Shown one piece after another: positions 10,735 through 21,004 of a stretch of DNA of 64,000 bases. Each line of letters opens with the position of its first letter. Position 1 is the first letter of the stretch. The stretch comes from Carposina sasakii (lineage: Eukaryota; Arthropoda; Insecta; Lepidoptera; Carposinidae): the NCBI GenBank assembly GCA_014607495.2, contig CP053171.1:1116001-1180000 (forward strand), written 5' to 3'. The position numbers and the translations under genes are program-made. The notes under the pieces are model-generated. The model saw nothing but the letters and a program-made list of their open reading frames with translations. It had not been told where the DNA came from and made no database searches.

Positions 10735-11000
10735 ATCAGAACGTGAGCGTAAATTTTCCCGCCATCTTCCCGCGTTTTTCATCGCCGATATTCTGCCCAG
10801 GCAAAAGCAGTTTGTGCCAGACAGCCAAGTCGAGCGCCCGTGCGGCGCGTCGCGTTCTAACCCGACAAAAAATCGTCAGATTTGTCACTCGTTACGTTTT
10901 ATTTTAGGCTCGGTGACTAAAAATGTATACATAGTTCTGTGTTGTGTGACAGTGAAAATTTTTGTGCCATTTTATTTTTCTGGATTGTGCTGTGTTTTCG
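10735..11000 (+). promoter_or_regulatory. Candidate host promoter and non-coding first exon
   Basis: This is the most GC- and CpG-rich single-copy stretch between the repeats (CCCGCCATCTTCCCGCG, GCGCCCGTGCGGCGCGTCGC). It is followed by an AT-richer segment ending in GTGTTTTCG|GTGAGTCTAT, which fits a strong 5' splice donor at 11000/11001. Such a layout is typical of an insect promoter with a short 5' UTR exon before a long intron. The initiator position and the gene it serves are unknown; no downstream coding exon was recognised in the window. An open frame of 68 codons overlaps (10814-11020) but has no recognised motif. Confidence 0.35.
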
Positions 11001-12849
11001 GTGAGTCTATTGACTTTTGAGTAATTATGCAAATGGGTATTTAGAAAAATTCGGAGCGTCCGGCAACAATGAAAAGAATTTTTAAATAATTAACTGAGTT
11101 GAACACAGTTGCCGCTGTATGTGTCGCTTCTTTTGTCTGGTGCATTTTTAAATTACCGTATTTGTTAAGGTTTCAAGCGATACGGTTTTGTTTAATTTGT
11201 TTCTGACGCTCTACACGTTGTTAAAAGTTGGTAAATATCTTCGTTTTTATTATTTGATCAGAGACCGAGAGTTTATGCATATGAAACTAGTTTATTGAAT
11301 TTAGGTATGATATTGCTGTTTACGTATTTTTAAGTATTTTTGTAGGTCAAAAAACAACTTTTGTAGAGCTTTAAGAAGATGAAGTTTAAAATTCTTCCAT
11401 AAAAAAATCTGTACGTAGATAGAGACAATTTAGATCAAGCACAAGTACAAGATAAAATATATTACGAAAATGGCAAGTTATAAGTAGAGGTATACCATTG
11501 TATACCAAGATGGACGACATTTCAGAAAGGCGGCGTTTTCAATGCCCGACCATAAAAATATTTAAATACTACTCTTACGTCCATCCCACTAATAACACCT
11601 CTCTTTTAGTTCGGGGGTTAAACCATGAATATAAAAGAGTAGGAATTTAAATGAAGTCTGCCCCTTCTCGCTTCCGACTTGATGAGGTCGCATACCAATG
11701 GGTTTTGAAGATATCCTAGAATGATATAGGTATGCATACTGTGCTGATGCAGGGTTTCACTAGAATACATCAGCTGCATCTCTGCAAAACTTCCTAAAGT
11801 TGTGGCTTTAAACTATAATTCATTCTCGTTACATTAAATTAAACCTCGATCAATCTTGGCGAAGGACCAAAACTTTGAAGTTACCTTATTTATAACAAAA
11901 TGTAAGAACTTGGATTTTAACTTTATTTTTATATAATAAAGTGATTCATAGTTTTTTTTACAATATTCTTTATAATCAAATTTATTTTAAATACTACATA
12001 CGTACTAACATTAGAGCTATAAAATCTACACGTTTACGTACTAAAACTTGGGCTACAAAATAAAATAGAATTTACAAATAGAAAAATTTGCCCATTAATT
12101 TAGTTTACTTCCTATAATATATACTTATATCTTAAGAAGTATAATAAAAAAGAAGAAATATACTTACTAATAATAATTAGAAACATTTGTATCGACAATT
12201 TGAACATTATTATATTCTAAACAGAAACTTTAGAGCTATTCCGGTCCGATCCCTTAAACTAATCCATTTTTACTTTAAATCTACAACAAATTCCAGTCTT
12301 ACCAAAACAATTTTTAGATTCCGATCTTATCCCGTAAAGTTCTTTTTAAATGTGTAAGGTCAGAAAATAAAATAGGAAATAAAAGAATGAAAACTCCACA
12401 AGTTGTTTTATTGAAAAACAACAAAGTTAAGAAAAATTAAATAAGAATTATTAAAATAGTCTCGATCTCTTAGTAAAAATCAACAATAATTCCTAAAACA
12501 ATATTGTATGTGTCTACTATTTTACTTGCTAACAGTACCAAAAAATAATTGAGAAGACACAGAACGGAAAACAAAATAAATGAAATATTCATCTGATCCC
12601 GTGACGGGATCGGATAAGAATAAAATTATAAAATGAAATAAAACGGATCCTTTGCGAGATCTCTTGTTGAAACGGAATAGATCAAACTTTAAGAAGTTTG
12701 GAGAATTTTAAAGAGAAAAAAAAATCTATTACTTTATAGACTCCTTCTGACCTACCTTGTATCACGTTAAAATTAATGCTAAAGCATTTTATATTTAAAA
12801 AACATCGTATTTGCAACATCATTGAAAATTTCAACGTTTCAATTTTCTT
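11001..12849. other. AT-rich DNA, no gene seen
   Basis: May be intron if the 10.7-kb exon is real. A 3' piece of repeat R-D in reverse orientation (GATGCAGGGTTTCACTAGAA) lies at about 11735-11795. The rest shows nothing recognisable. Confidence 0.4.
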
Positions 12850-12920
12850 TTGGAACGTACTAAATGGAGATCTGTAGTCTCTGCCTATCCCTATGGGACA
12901 AAGGCGTGATGTACATAACA
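12850..12920 (+). mobile_element. RTE-like LINE C-terminal tag
   Basis: AAATGGAGATCTGTAGTCTC plus TGCCTATCCCTATGGGAC, then AAAGGCGTGATGTA. This matches the last codons (KWRSV.SAYP) and 3' end of the LINE family seen more fully at 53680. Confidence 0.5.
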
Positions 12921-13204
12921 TCGCATATTAGTAATAAAATTTCGACTCTATACGGGTGAACCGTTTTTCCGATCTCCCATTAGTGTCATCACAAAAAGCA
13001 TAATTTCAAAACATTGTAAAAATTCCGACGTTTGCTGAGTCCAAACCGGTACAAAGTTCGGTCTACTAGTTACATAATTGAAGGAAACATACCAAAATAT
13101 TAGGGTATCATCTCCAAGAACGAAAACATGGCATTATGTATCTATGTAACTACAGAGTATCTGACTCAGTAGTTACATAGATACACAGATTTGCACAAAT
13201 TTAC

Positions 13205-13660
13205 ATTTATTACCCGACTGCGCTAGAATGAGGGTTATGTTTTTGGAGTGTATGTATAATATATGTTATAATGTATAATATATTATAATAAATAAATATT
13301 CACACACTACACAACATATTAACCTAGTCCCACATTAAGATCCTTAAGGTCTTGTGTCGTGGGTACTAAGCAACGGTATATAAATACATAGATAAGTATA
13401 GAAACATCCATGACTCGAAAACAAACATCGATATTCATCATATCAATGTTTGCACCTACCGGGATTCGAACCCAGGACCTATGGCGTCGCAGGCAGGGTC
13501 ACTACCTACTAGACCAATCGGACGTCAAATATATATATATATTTCTTTCACACGCTCTAAGGCCTAAACCTAGTCGTATTTGAGCTTGAAGAGAGAATCA
13601 TTGTATTCGTCTTCGTCGTAAGAGTAAGACTGGGTAAAAAATTTTACGCTGTGTACTTAT
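13205..13660 (+). repeat. Dispersed repeat R-H split by a SINE-1
   Basis: TTACCCGACTGCGCTAGAAT...TTATGTTTTTGGAGTGTATG at 13210-13250 continues after the SINE as TTTCTTTCACACGCTCTAAG...GGTAAAAAATTTTAC at 13540-13655. The same two halves are contiguous at 44320-44490, so the SINE landed inside an existing repeat. Confidence 0.7.
13296..13530 (-). mobile_element. SINE-1, tRNA-derived
   Basis: The minus strand carries A-box GGTCTAGTAGGTAG and B-box GGGTTCGAATCCC in a tRNA-like head (about 13452-13526). A unique body and an AT-rich tail follow. It is near-identical to 57258-57480. An additional dozen (TA) dinucleotides border it at 13527-13540. Confidence 0.85.
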
Positions 13661-13837
13661 ATTCTTCTGAGCATTTTAATCTAACCATGTTTTACATCAA
13701 AGCGATTGCAGATACCACGTACTTGTACGTACAGCCCTCTTATACGCTAACTCTATGTGCTAAGAATTAGTGTGCTAGCATGTATCATCTGCGTTAATTT
13801 ATGTAAGCCCATTGCAAGATAGTAGACTTAGTTAATA

Positions 13838-14091
13838 CTAGCGGACGCCCACGACTTCGTCCGCGTTGAATGCAGAAAAAACAAAATATCTAAATTATCC
13901 TGCATAAAAATATTTGTCCGAAATAAAAAGTAGCCTATGTGTTAATCCAGGGTGTCAGCTAACTCGATACCAAATTTTATTAAAATCGCTCCAGCCGTTT
14001 TTACGTGAAAGAGTAACAAACATCCATCCATCCATTTATTCATCCATCCATCTATACTCACAAACTTTCGCGTTTATAATATTAGTAGGAT
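13838..14091 (-). mobile_element. Non-autonomous Helitron-like element
   Basis: On the minus strand the start is TCCTACTAATATTATAAACG and the end is CGCGGACGAAGTCGTGGG followed by CGTCCGCTAG|T. A (GGAT)n-type tract lies near the start. Same type as 28037. Confidence 0.75.
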
Positions 14092-14104
14092 AATAATTAT
14101 AAGA

Positions 14105-14237
14105 GTGACAGCGAAACTCGCAAAGTTATCGAACCATCTCTTCCAATAGAAAGTCTTCATTTGGTGCGTTCTCTAAATGACATGGCGAAATCTTACCGCT
14201 ATTGGTGTAAATGGTTCGATAACTTTAAAATTGTCAC
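14105..14237. mobile_element. Short hairpin MITE
   Basis: GTGACAGCG... AAAGTTATCGAACCAT at the left is matched by ATGGTTCGATAACTTT...TTGTCAC at the right, giving inverted repeats of about 30 bp in a 133-bp element. Confidence 0.7.
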
Positions 14238-14289
14238 ATTGACTAAATCCTCTGGCGGTTAGAGGTAACATGCTGACTCGCAGATTTTC

Positions 14290-14815
14290 TAGATGTAGCA
14301 ATAAGGTAAAAGTAACCCTTTTTTAAAGCATATTGCCAAAACATGTACACGGGTAATCTGTGGGTCGGTTATACCAAAAAATTGCTAGGCACCTTGCGGG
14401 TCCAATATAATAATATATTTAGGATGATGTTGCGACTGCCGCGATTCTGTAGTGCGTCAGCGATGTTTGCTGAGCATCATACTGATGGATTTGCGGCCAT
14501 AATTCGTAAGAAGACCACATCGCTGATTCGCAGGGTGAGGGACAGCCACAACAGCATCCTACAAACAATAGCGGATAGATACACGTCGCCGCTATGGAGG
14601 AGTCTGATATGGAGGGTTATTGTGGAGGCTTCAACGCCACTCTGATGGCCCTCGGTGCCAGGCCCTCAAACAAGTGTTCTAAGTATCTGTGTGCATTAAT
14701 ACTAACATAGTTTTTCCATAAGTTCCGTTTTTTTCTTTTTATTAATACTAAAACAATATGGACTAGCGAAATTTTTGTAGTCTGAAATAAAAACAATTAT
14801 TATTATTAAATCCCC
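14290..14815 (+). pseudogene. LINE C-terminal fragment with 3' UTR
   Basis: Frame 14343-14645 encodes LWVGYTKKLLGTLRVQYNNI, FRMMLRLPRFCSASAMFAE and DGFAAIIRKK. This is the C-terminal zone found downstream of the RT domain in a lepidopteran LINE. The RT core is missing. The sequence continues into a 3' UTR ending in AATAAAAACAATTATTATTA, so the 3' end of the transposon is near 14815. The frame itself is open, but the piece cannot function. Confidence 0.8.
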
Positions 14816-15608
14816 AGGAGACAAAACTTCAAATGATCAATATCTTCGATTGAGATCTTTATGGATTTACGACTAGGAAGCCAATAAAATTTATTTACCA
14901 TTGGACTAGATTGGAAAACATAGCGATTAAAAATTAAACATTTAAAAAAATATATGACTCTTAATCAGTAGGTACCGATTGATATTTCATGCTAAAAAAA
15001 TGTTTTATCGTTTCGCATAAAATTTCATTTTCGTAACATAATATCAATTACGTTAAAACTTCATCACGAGATTTGACGAATGCGAAAATTAAGGGTTCCT
15101 ATTTGAGTAAACGTTTGAGATACCGAACTTCCATTGATTAGGTATATACCGAAATAGATTAGTTATAGTGAAAAAAAAAGAGTCGCACTACAAAACAACT
15201 GACATTCAAAGTGGGCATTAGACGAAATAAATTTGCGAACTTCTGGATAATATCGAGATCTATAATTCCTCTATGTTTTGACTACGCCTCCGAATTTTTT
15301 ACTAAGTTTCCCGTACAAAAAATAAGACGAACCTCCATTTCAAAATCGGTTAAAAACCAAGGGGTCGTAGGTGTGGATCTCACCTGGGACAAATATTTGC
15401 ATGACCTACTTACTCAAAACCTGGCTTTTAAAGTCAACACTCTCGTACTCGTACGTTGGGTTGAATTTAATACTCTGCTTAATCTGAATATTTTTCACGA
15501 ATTCGTTTTACCTCACACTAGTTGATCCTATGACGGTGTTTGCGTTGACAAGATATCTTATAAATGCATACAGATATACACATGGCAGTATTTCCCAAAT
15601 GAGGTAGC
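14816..15608. other. No gene recognised
   Basis: AT-rich; a 104-codon frame at 15211-15525 has no recognisable motif and low-complexity composition, so I do not call it. Confidence 0.4.
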
Positions 15609-15732
15609 CAGTGGGGTAAGCACGAACCTTTTTACGCGGCGTAACGCTAACAACTCGCTAACAAAATCTATGTCATTTGACAGTTTGACGCTAGCGTTAC
15701 GGAGTATCAATAAATTCGTGCTCACCCCACTG
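15609..15732. mobile_element. MITE-D hairpin, copy 1
   Basis: Ends are CAGTGGGGTAAGCACGAA and TTCGTGCTCACCCCACTG, near-perfect 18-bp inverted repeats. Inside, TAACGCTA / TAGCGTTA are also paired. A diverged copy is at 45330-45452. Confidence 0.85.
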
Positions 15733-16120
15733 TTTGAATAAGCGTGACAAAATTCCATTTAACACTAAAAACTACTTCCAAAGTGTATAGTCCAAACTGA
15801 TTCTGAGCCAACAAATTGACAGGTCGATATTTGCAGACTGTCAAATAAACCTTACTATGTGGCTGTCAGAAGTTAGTTCACCCTACTGGCTCAGAAAACT
15901 TTGTGGCAGTCCGAAACGAAGTCCCAAGTTTTAAACTATTATATTCTTTTACTTTTCTCGTCGAGAAATGTTTCATAACGACGCCATTAAAAAATTACAG
16001 ATGCATGCTGAATACTCAGAAAATAAGGTTATGTTGTAAAGTAAATAAGTTTTGTGTCATATGTACTATAAAGTGTATTGTCATTTATTATGATATGAAG
16101 TTGTTTTTAAAAAACAAATG
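15733..16120. other. No gene recognised
   Basis: A 10-bp inverted pair TTCTGAGCCA / TGGCTCAGAA brackets 15800-15897 and could be the ends of a very old MITE. Nothing else. Confidence 0.4.
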
Positions 16121-16315
16121 AATAGTAGAGATGGTCGACGATTTTTTCGTAAACGAAACGAGACCGTTCATCGTCGATCGTCGACTAGTCGATCAACCAG
16201 TCGAATTCGTCGACTAGTTCATTACGTGACTAACAGTCTATTTAGAGTCGAAATGAACTAGTAGTCTAAATTTTAGACGATGATGTGTGCGTAGCGTTAT
16301 AATTAAACGTATACG
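16121..16315. other. TCGTCGAC-rich flank of the satellite
   Basis: Short words such as GTCGAC, GTCGATC and GACTAGT recur (GTCGACGA, CGTCGATCGTCGACTAG, CGTCGACTAG), giving local CpG richness unlike the AT-rich surroundings. It ends where the 108-bp array begins. Similar TCGTCGA words occur beyond the PLE cluster at 22400-22480. It could be the end of an unidentified DNA transposon. Confidence 0.4.
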
Positions 16316-17488
16316 GATTGCTTTCAATTTCGATATCTGAGTATCCTGGCAGTTCCCAAACATATTTCCGGGTAAAAAAATAGTATAAGTGGCCGTCATT
16401 TTGAACTTTTTAGTTGAGGGCCGGATTGCCTTCAATTTCGATATTTGGGGTTCCTGGCAGTTCCCAAACACCTTTCCGATATCAAGAATAATAAAAGTGG
16501 ACGCCATTTTGAACTTTTTAGTTAAGGGCCGGATTGCCTTCAATTTCGATATCTGAGGTTCCTGGCAGTTCCCAAACCCATTTCCGGTGTCAAAAATTGT
16601 AAAAGTGGCCGCCATTTTGAACTTTTTAGTTAAGTGCCGGATTGCTTCTAAAATTGATATCTGAGGTTTCTTCCAGTTCCCAAACTCATATCCGATATCG
16701 AAAATAGTAAAAGTGGCCGCCATATTGAACTTTTCAATTAAGGGCCGGATTGCTTTCAATTTTGATATCAGGTTCCTGGCAGTTCCCAAACACCATCCGG
16801 CCCTTGACTAAAAAAATCAAAATGGCGGCCACTTTTATTATTTTTGACATCGGAAATGTGTTTGGGAACTGCCAGGAACCTCAGATATCGATTTTGGAAG
16901 CAATCCAGCACTTAACTAAAAAGTTCAAAATGGCGATCACTTTTATTATTTTTGACATCGGATATGAGTTTTGGAACTGTAAAGAACCTCAGATATCGAT
17001 TTTGGAAGCAATCCGGCACTTAACTAAAAAGTTCATAATGGCGGTCACTTTTATTATTTTTGACATCGGATATGAGTTTGGGAGCTGCCAGGGACCTCAG
17101 ATGTCGATATTGGAAGCTATCCGGCTCTTAACTAAAAAGTTCAAAATGGCGGCCACTTTTATTAGTTTTGACAGCGGAAATGTGTTTGGGAACTGCCAGG
17201 AACCTCAGTTTTCGAAATTAAAGGCAATCCGACCCGTAAGTAAAAAGTTCAAAATGGCGGCCACTTTTACTATTTTTGACACCGGAAATATGTTTGGGAA
17301 CTGCTAGGAACCTTAGATGTCGATTTTGGTAGCAATCCGACACTTAACTAAAAAGTTCAAAATGGCGGCCACTTTTACTAACTTTGACATCGGAAATGTG
17401 TTTGGGAACTGCCAGGAACCTCAGATATTGAAATTGAAGGCAATCCGACCCTTAACTTAAAAGTTCAATATGGCGGCCACTTTTACTA
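16316..17488. repeat. 108-bp satellite in two divergent arms
   Basis: In the right arm the word GTTC before AAAATGGCGGCC occurs at 16815 (as ATC), 16923, 17031, 17139, 17247, 17355 and 17463: exactly 108 bp apart. In the left arm the reverse word GAAC occurs at 16403, 16511, 16619 and 16727, again 108 bp apart. The arms meet near 16794. Units differ by substitutions but no net indels. Every unit carries an ATGGCGGC-like core (written GCCGCCAT in the left arm), GGGAACTGCCAGGAACC and GGCAATCCG. Because 108 is divisible by 3, long open frames appear on both strands; these are not genes. The last right-arm unit is cut at 17488, next to the PLE cluster. Confidence 0.95.
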
Positions 17489-17717
17489 TTTTTTCTTTAA
17501 ATGAAATTGTATTAGGCGTTACAATTCGGAAGTTCAAACATTCACTATGGGTGCGCCCACCACCGGGCCCTACACCCTCCACTGACCCTCGGATCTGATA
17601 ACTCATAATTGCAACAACAGGCACTTGCACTAACTACAATCGCCATGAGAAACCAGACCCGAGCACCTAGCATGCAAGACGATACATTGCACCATTCCGA
17701 AATCAAAAACTAGATAA

Positions 17718-17764
17718 ATAATCTACATATGTTTCGCCAACAACCGTGGCATCCTCAGGATTAT
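17718..17764 (-). ncRNA. Hammerhead ribozyme motif, PLE copy 1
   Basis: Minus strand reads ATAATC - CTGAGGA - T - GCCA..TGGC - GAAAC-ATAT-GTA - GATTAT. This gives the conserved CUGANGA and GAAA boxes, a 4-bp stem II, a 2-bp stem III with an AUAU loop, cleavage expected after GUA, and a perfect 6-bp stem I (AUAAUC/GAUUAU). One extra U separates A9 from stem II. Minimal hammerheads with such a short stem III are known from PLEs. Confidence 0.82.
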
Positions 17765-18099
17765 AGAAATTAGTAAATTAGTAAACCACTAATTACTATG
17801 AACCTCTAAAACCCAACACATTACTTACACAGAATTAACTACCCTCTACTAAGTATTAAAAAATATATAAATAATTACCCACCATTATTTATATTTCAAA
17901 TAAATATATACTATTTGTGCACACAAACCAAATAGTATTGGGTGAATTAGTTAAATTTAAATGAAAAAATTCAAAAATTCACCAAAATATTGATAAATTA
18001 GTAAAGAAAACAAGGATGTATGGAACAACATATTCCATTGCCCACAAAAACAAAAATTGTTATTGACATTGACAAGCCACTACATTCTAAGGTTACTGT

Positions 18100-19293
18100 T
18101 TATTTATTTATTCTAGCCAATGAGTTCAATAGCGGAGACGAAAATTCAACCTGTTCATTTAAAAGGTTTACACCAGAATATTTGGCTTTCAAAATCTCCA
18201 ACTGTTCCAAAATAGATAGACGAATGCCCTTTTCACACGTATGCAGACTAACAAAACTGTGGTCATCTGGAATTTTATGATTTGAAACTAACAAGTGTTT
18301 GGCAAAATGTGATTTTTCAGGGAAATTGTTCCTATAAGCTGCCAAATGTTCTTGGTATCTAATCTTGAAGTTACGACCCGTTTGACCTATATAAACAGAA
18401 TTACAGTCAGGACAGTGCAAGCTATAAACTCCTGATTTTTTATCAATTGGTAATATTTGTTTTGTGTTAATTAATCTATTTAAAGAATTAAAAGTCTTAA
18501 AAGCCACCAAGATGTTTTGTTTTTTCAATGATTTTGCAATCATCTCTGAGATATAGCCAAAATATGGTAAACTACCAGTGTAAATATTTGTAATCTCCTC
18601 TATTTTTGGGTACAACATTTGTTTAACTAAAATGTTTTTCTTTTTATCAATTAGGTTATAAATTAGTTGTGAACTATATCCATTTGATCTGGCTATTTGT
18701 ATAATAGTATTTATTTCTTTAACATAATTAAAGTTATTAAGCGGTAACGTTACTAACCTGTGTATCATTGATTTGTATGCCGCAAGCTTATGTTGCCATG
18801 GATGGAAAGAATCAATTGGAATAGTTACATCTGTATGTGTTGGTTTCCGGTAAACTGAAAAATCATGATAATCTCCCAATCTAGTAATAGTTACATCTAA
18901 AAAATTTATACTATTGTTTATTTCTTGTTCTATTTTAAATTTAATCTTAGGATGTTTTGTGTTAAGGACGTTAACAAAAAGATGAAACTGCCTAACTGTG
19001 CCTGTCCAACATAAGATGATATCATCAACATATCTAAAATAATATTTTATATGATTATTACTATTAACAATATATTCATTTTCAAACCAATCCATAAATA
19101 TATCGGCTAAAAGAGGTGAAAGCGGAGAACCCATAGTAAGACCATCCTTTTGTATGTAATATGTATTATTATAGCAGAAATAATTCTGGCTCATACAAAG
19201 TCTAGTTAAGGTAATAAGATTATCTGCCTCCATTGGATTTAGTTTAACTTTTTCACACCAAGTTTTAATAATATTTAAACATGTTACATACAA
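18100..19293 (-). CDS. PLE reverse transcriptase/GIY-YIG endonuclease, 5'-truncated open frame
   Basis: The 397-codon frame is open throughout. Residues 54-66 (MGSPLSPLLADIF) and 87-93 (RYVDDII) are RT palm motifs, with YVDD as the catalytic pair. A CPDC pair lies at 294-297. A GIY-YIG endonuclease domain runs from about residue 288 (GVY) through 301-303 (YIG), with R306/R312, E315 and N338 (SNHK) as probable active-site residues. In an intact element the RT and nuclease act together in target-primed reverse transcription. A full PLE protein is roughly twice as long; the finger region and the first RT motifs are missing. The first ATG is therefore an internal Met, not a true start. Expression is unlikely. 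Base composition is AT-rich like the surroundings. Confidence 0.9.
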   Translation of the reverse strand: MYVTCLNIIKTWCEKVKLNPMEADNLITLTRLCMSQNYFCYNNTYYIQKDGLTMGSPLSPLLADIFMDWFENEYIVNSNNHIKYYFRYVDDIILCWTGTVRQFHLFVNVLNTKHPKIKFKIEQEINNSINFLDVTITRLGDYHDFSVYRKPTHTDVTIPIDSFHPWQHKLAAYKSMIHRLVTLPLNNFNYVKEINTIIQIARSNGYSSQLIYNLIDKKKNILVKQMLYPKIEEITNIYTGSLPYFGYISEMIAKSLKKQNILVAFKTFNSLNRLINTKQILPIDKKSGVYSLHCPDCNSVYIGQTGRNFKIRYQEHLAAYRNNFPEKSHFAKHLLVSNHKIPDDHSFVSLHTCEKGIRLSILEQLEILKAKYSGVNLLNEQVEFSSPLLNSLARINK

Positions 19294-19302
19294 AATATAT
19301 TA

Positions 19303-20358
19303 CATACAAAAGGATGGTCTTACTATGGGTTCTCCGCTTTCACCTCTTTTAGCCGATATATTTATGGATTGGTTTGAAAATGAATATATTGTTAATAGTA
19401 ATAATCATATAAAATATTATTTTAGATATGTTGATGATATCATCTTATGTTGGACAGGCACAGTTAGGCAGTTTCATCTTTTTGTTAACGTCCTTAACAC
19501 AAAACATCCTAAGATTAAATTTAAAATAGAACAAGAAATAAACAATAGTATAAATTTTTTAGATGTAACTATTACTAGATTGGGAGATTATCATGATTTT
19601 TCAGTTTACCGGAAACCAACACATACAGATGTAACTATTCCAATTGATTCTTTCCATCCATGGCAACATAAGCTTGCGGCATACAAATCAATGATACACA
19701 GGTTAGTAACGTTACCGCTTAATAACTTTAATTATGTTAAAGAAATAAATACTATTATACAAATAGCCAGATCAAATGGATATAGTTCACAACTAATTTA
19801 TAACCTAATTGATAAAAAGAAAAACATTTTAGTTAAACAAATGTTGTACCCAAAAATAGAGGAGATTACAAATATTTACACTGGTAGTTTACCATATTTT
19901 GGCTATATCTAAGAGATGATTGCAAAATCATTGAAAAAACAAAACATCTTGGTGGCTTTTAAGACTTTTAATTCTTTAAATAGATTAATTAACACAAAAC
20001 AAATATTACCAATTGATAAAAAATCAGGAGTTTATAGCTTGCACTGTCCTGACTGTAATTCTGTTTATATAGGTCAAACGGGTCGTAACTTCAAGATTAG
20101 ATACCAAGAACATTTGGCAGCTTATAGGAACAATTTCCCTGAAAAATCACATTTTGCCAAACACTTGTTAGTTTCAAATCATAAAATTCCAGATGACCAC
20201 AGTTTTGTTAGTCTGCATACGTGTGAAAAGGGCATTCGTCTATCTATTTGGAACAGTTGGAGATTTTGAAAGCCAAATATTCTGGTGTAAACCTTTTAAA
20301 TGAACAGGTTGAATTTTCGTCTCCGCTATTGAACTCATTGGCTAGAATAAATAAATAA
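19303..20358 (+). pseudogene. PLE RT/GIY-YIG, copy 2, interrupted
   Basis: Encodes the same RT palm motifs and GIY-YIG domain as copy 1. It is broken by a TAA at 19910-19912 (Ser-249 codon of copy 1, TCA to TAA) and by a one-T loss in a T run near 20249 (ATCTATTTGG against ATCTATTTTGG). The first defect separates RT from nuclease; the second removes the last roughly 38 residues. Confidence 0.9.
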
Positions 20359-20518
20359 ACAGTAACCTTAGAATGTAGTGGCTTGTCAATGTCAATAACA
20401 ATTTTTGTTTTTGTGGGCAATGGAATATGTTGTTCCATACATCCTTGTTTTCTTTACTAATTTATCAATATTTTGGTGAATTTTTGAATTTTTTCATTTA
20501 AATTTAACTAATTCACCC

Positions 20519-20549
20519 AATACTATTTGGTTTGTGTGCACAAATAGTA
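20519..20549 (+). repeat. Stem-loop in PLE 3' region
   Basis: ATACTATTT and AAATAGTAT form a perfect 9-bp stem around GGTTTGTGTGCAC, about 150 nt before the hammerhead. The same stem is in copy 3 (about 21780-21810) and copy 1 (about 17909-17939). Confidence 0.6.
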
Positions 20550-20693
20550 TATATTTATTTGAAATATAAATAATGGTGGGTAATTATTTATATATTTTTT
20601 AATACTTAGTAGAGGGTAGTTAATTCTGTGTAAGTAATGTGTTGGGTTTTAGAGGTTCATAGTAATTAGTGGTTTACTAATTTACTAATTTCT

Positions 20694-20740
20694 ATAATCC
20701 TGAGGATGCCACGGTTGTTGGCGAAACATATGTAGATTAT
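20694..20740 (+). ncRNA. Hammerhead ribozyme motif, PLE copy 2
   Basis: Same fold as in copy 1: stem I ATAATC (20694-20699) with GATTAT (20735-20740); CTGAGGA at 20700-20706; stem II GCCA/TGGC; GAA at 20723-20725; predicted cleavage after A20734. It lies about 340 nt past the stop of the reading frame. Confidence 0.82.
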
Positions 20741-21004
20741 TTATCTAGTTTTTGATTTCGGAATGGTGCAATGTATCGTCTTGCATGCTAGGTGCTCGGG
20801 TCTGGTTTCTCATGGCGATTGTAGTTAGTGCAAGTGCCTGTTGTTGCAATTATGAGTTATCAGATCCGAGGGTCAGTGGAGGGTGTAGGGCCCGGTGGTG
20901 GGCGCACCCATAGTGAATATTTTTTCTTTGAAATCAAAACATTCTAGGAACCTGTTTAGAGAAATTAAAAACCAGTTTATATCCACTATATATATATATA
21001 AATA

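Larger units (their letters stand above)
17503..19296 (-). mobile_element. PLE copy 1 (inverted, 5'-truncated)
   Basis: This is a Penelope-like retroelement read on the minus strand: an RT/GIY-YIG frame, then a 3' region with a hammerhead motif and the GGCCCGGTGGTGGGCGCACC segment near 17553-17572. After that it carries about 45 extra bases (TTTGAACTTCCGAATTG...) that copies 2 and 3 lack but the fragment at 4109 has. The 5' end is lost within the RT domain. It lies head to head with copy 2, with almost no spacer at 19297. Confidence 0.92.
19297..20990 (+). mobile_element. PLE copy 2 (5'-truncated)
   Basis: Starts at ATATTACATACAAAAGG, inside the RT domain about 10 codons before the MGSPLSP motif, directly abutting the truncated 5' end of inverted copy 1. 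Nearly identical to copy 1 through the coding and 3' regions. After CACCCATAGTGAAT it continues ATTTTTTCTTTGAAATC and ends near TTTATATCCACTA. Confidence 0.9.

Noticed and set aside
13452..13526. Possible tRNA gene (minus strand)
   Set aside because: A- and B-box are present, but the acceptor stem does not close and a SINE body and tail follow; identical structure at 57.4 kb.
15211..15525. 104-codon frame
   Set aside because: No motif, no codon bias visible, AT-rich; not distinguishable from chance.
16238..17307. Two open frames of 183 and 185 codons on opposite strands
   Set aside because: They are by-products of the 108-bp satellite, whose period is a multiple of three; the translated units (FKMAATFTIFDIGN...) just mirror the DNA repeat.
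16316..17488. CRISPR-like regular repeats
   Set aside because: Units are contiguous, 108 bp, without unique spacers, and the genome is eukaryotic.
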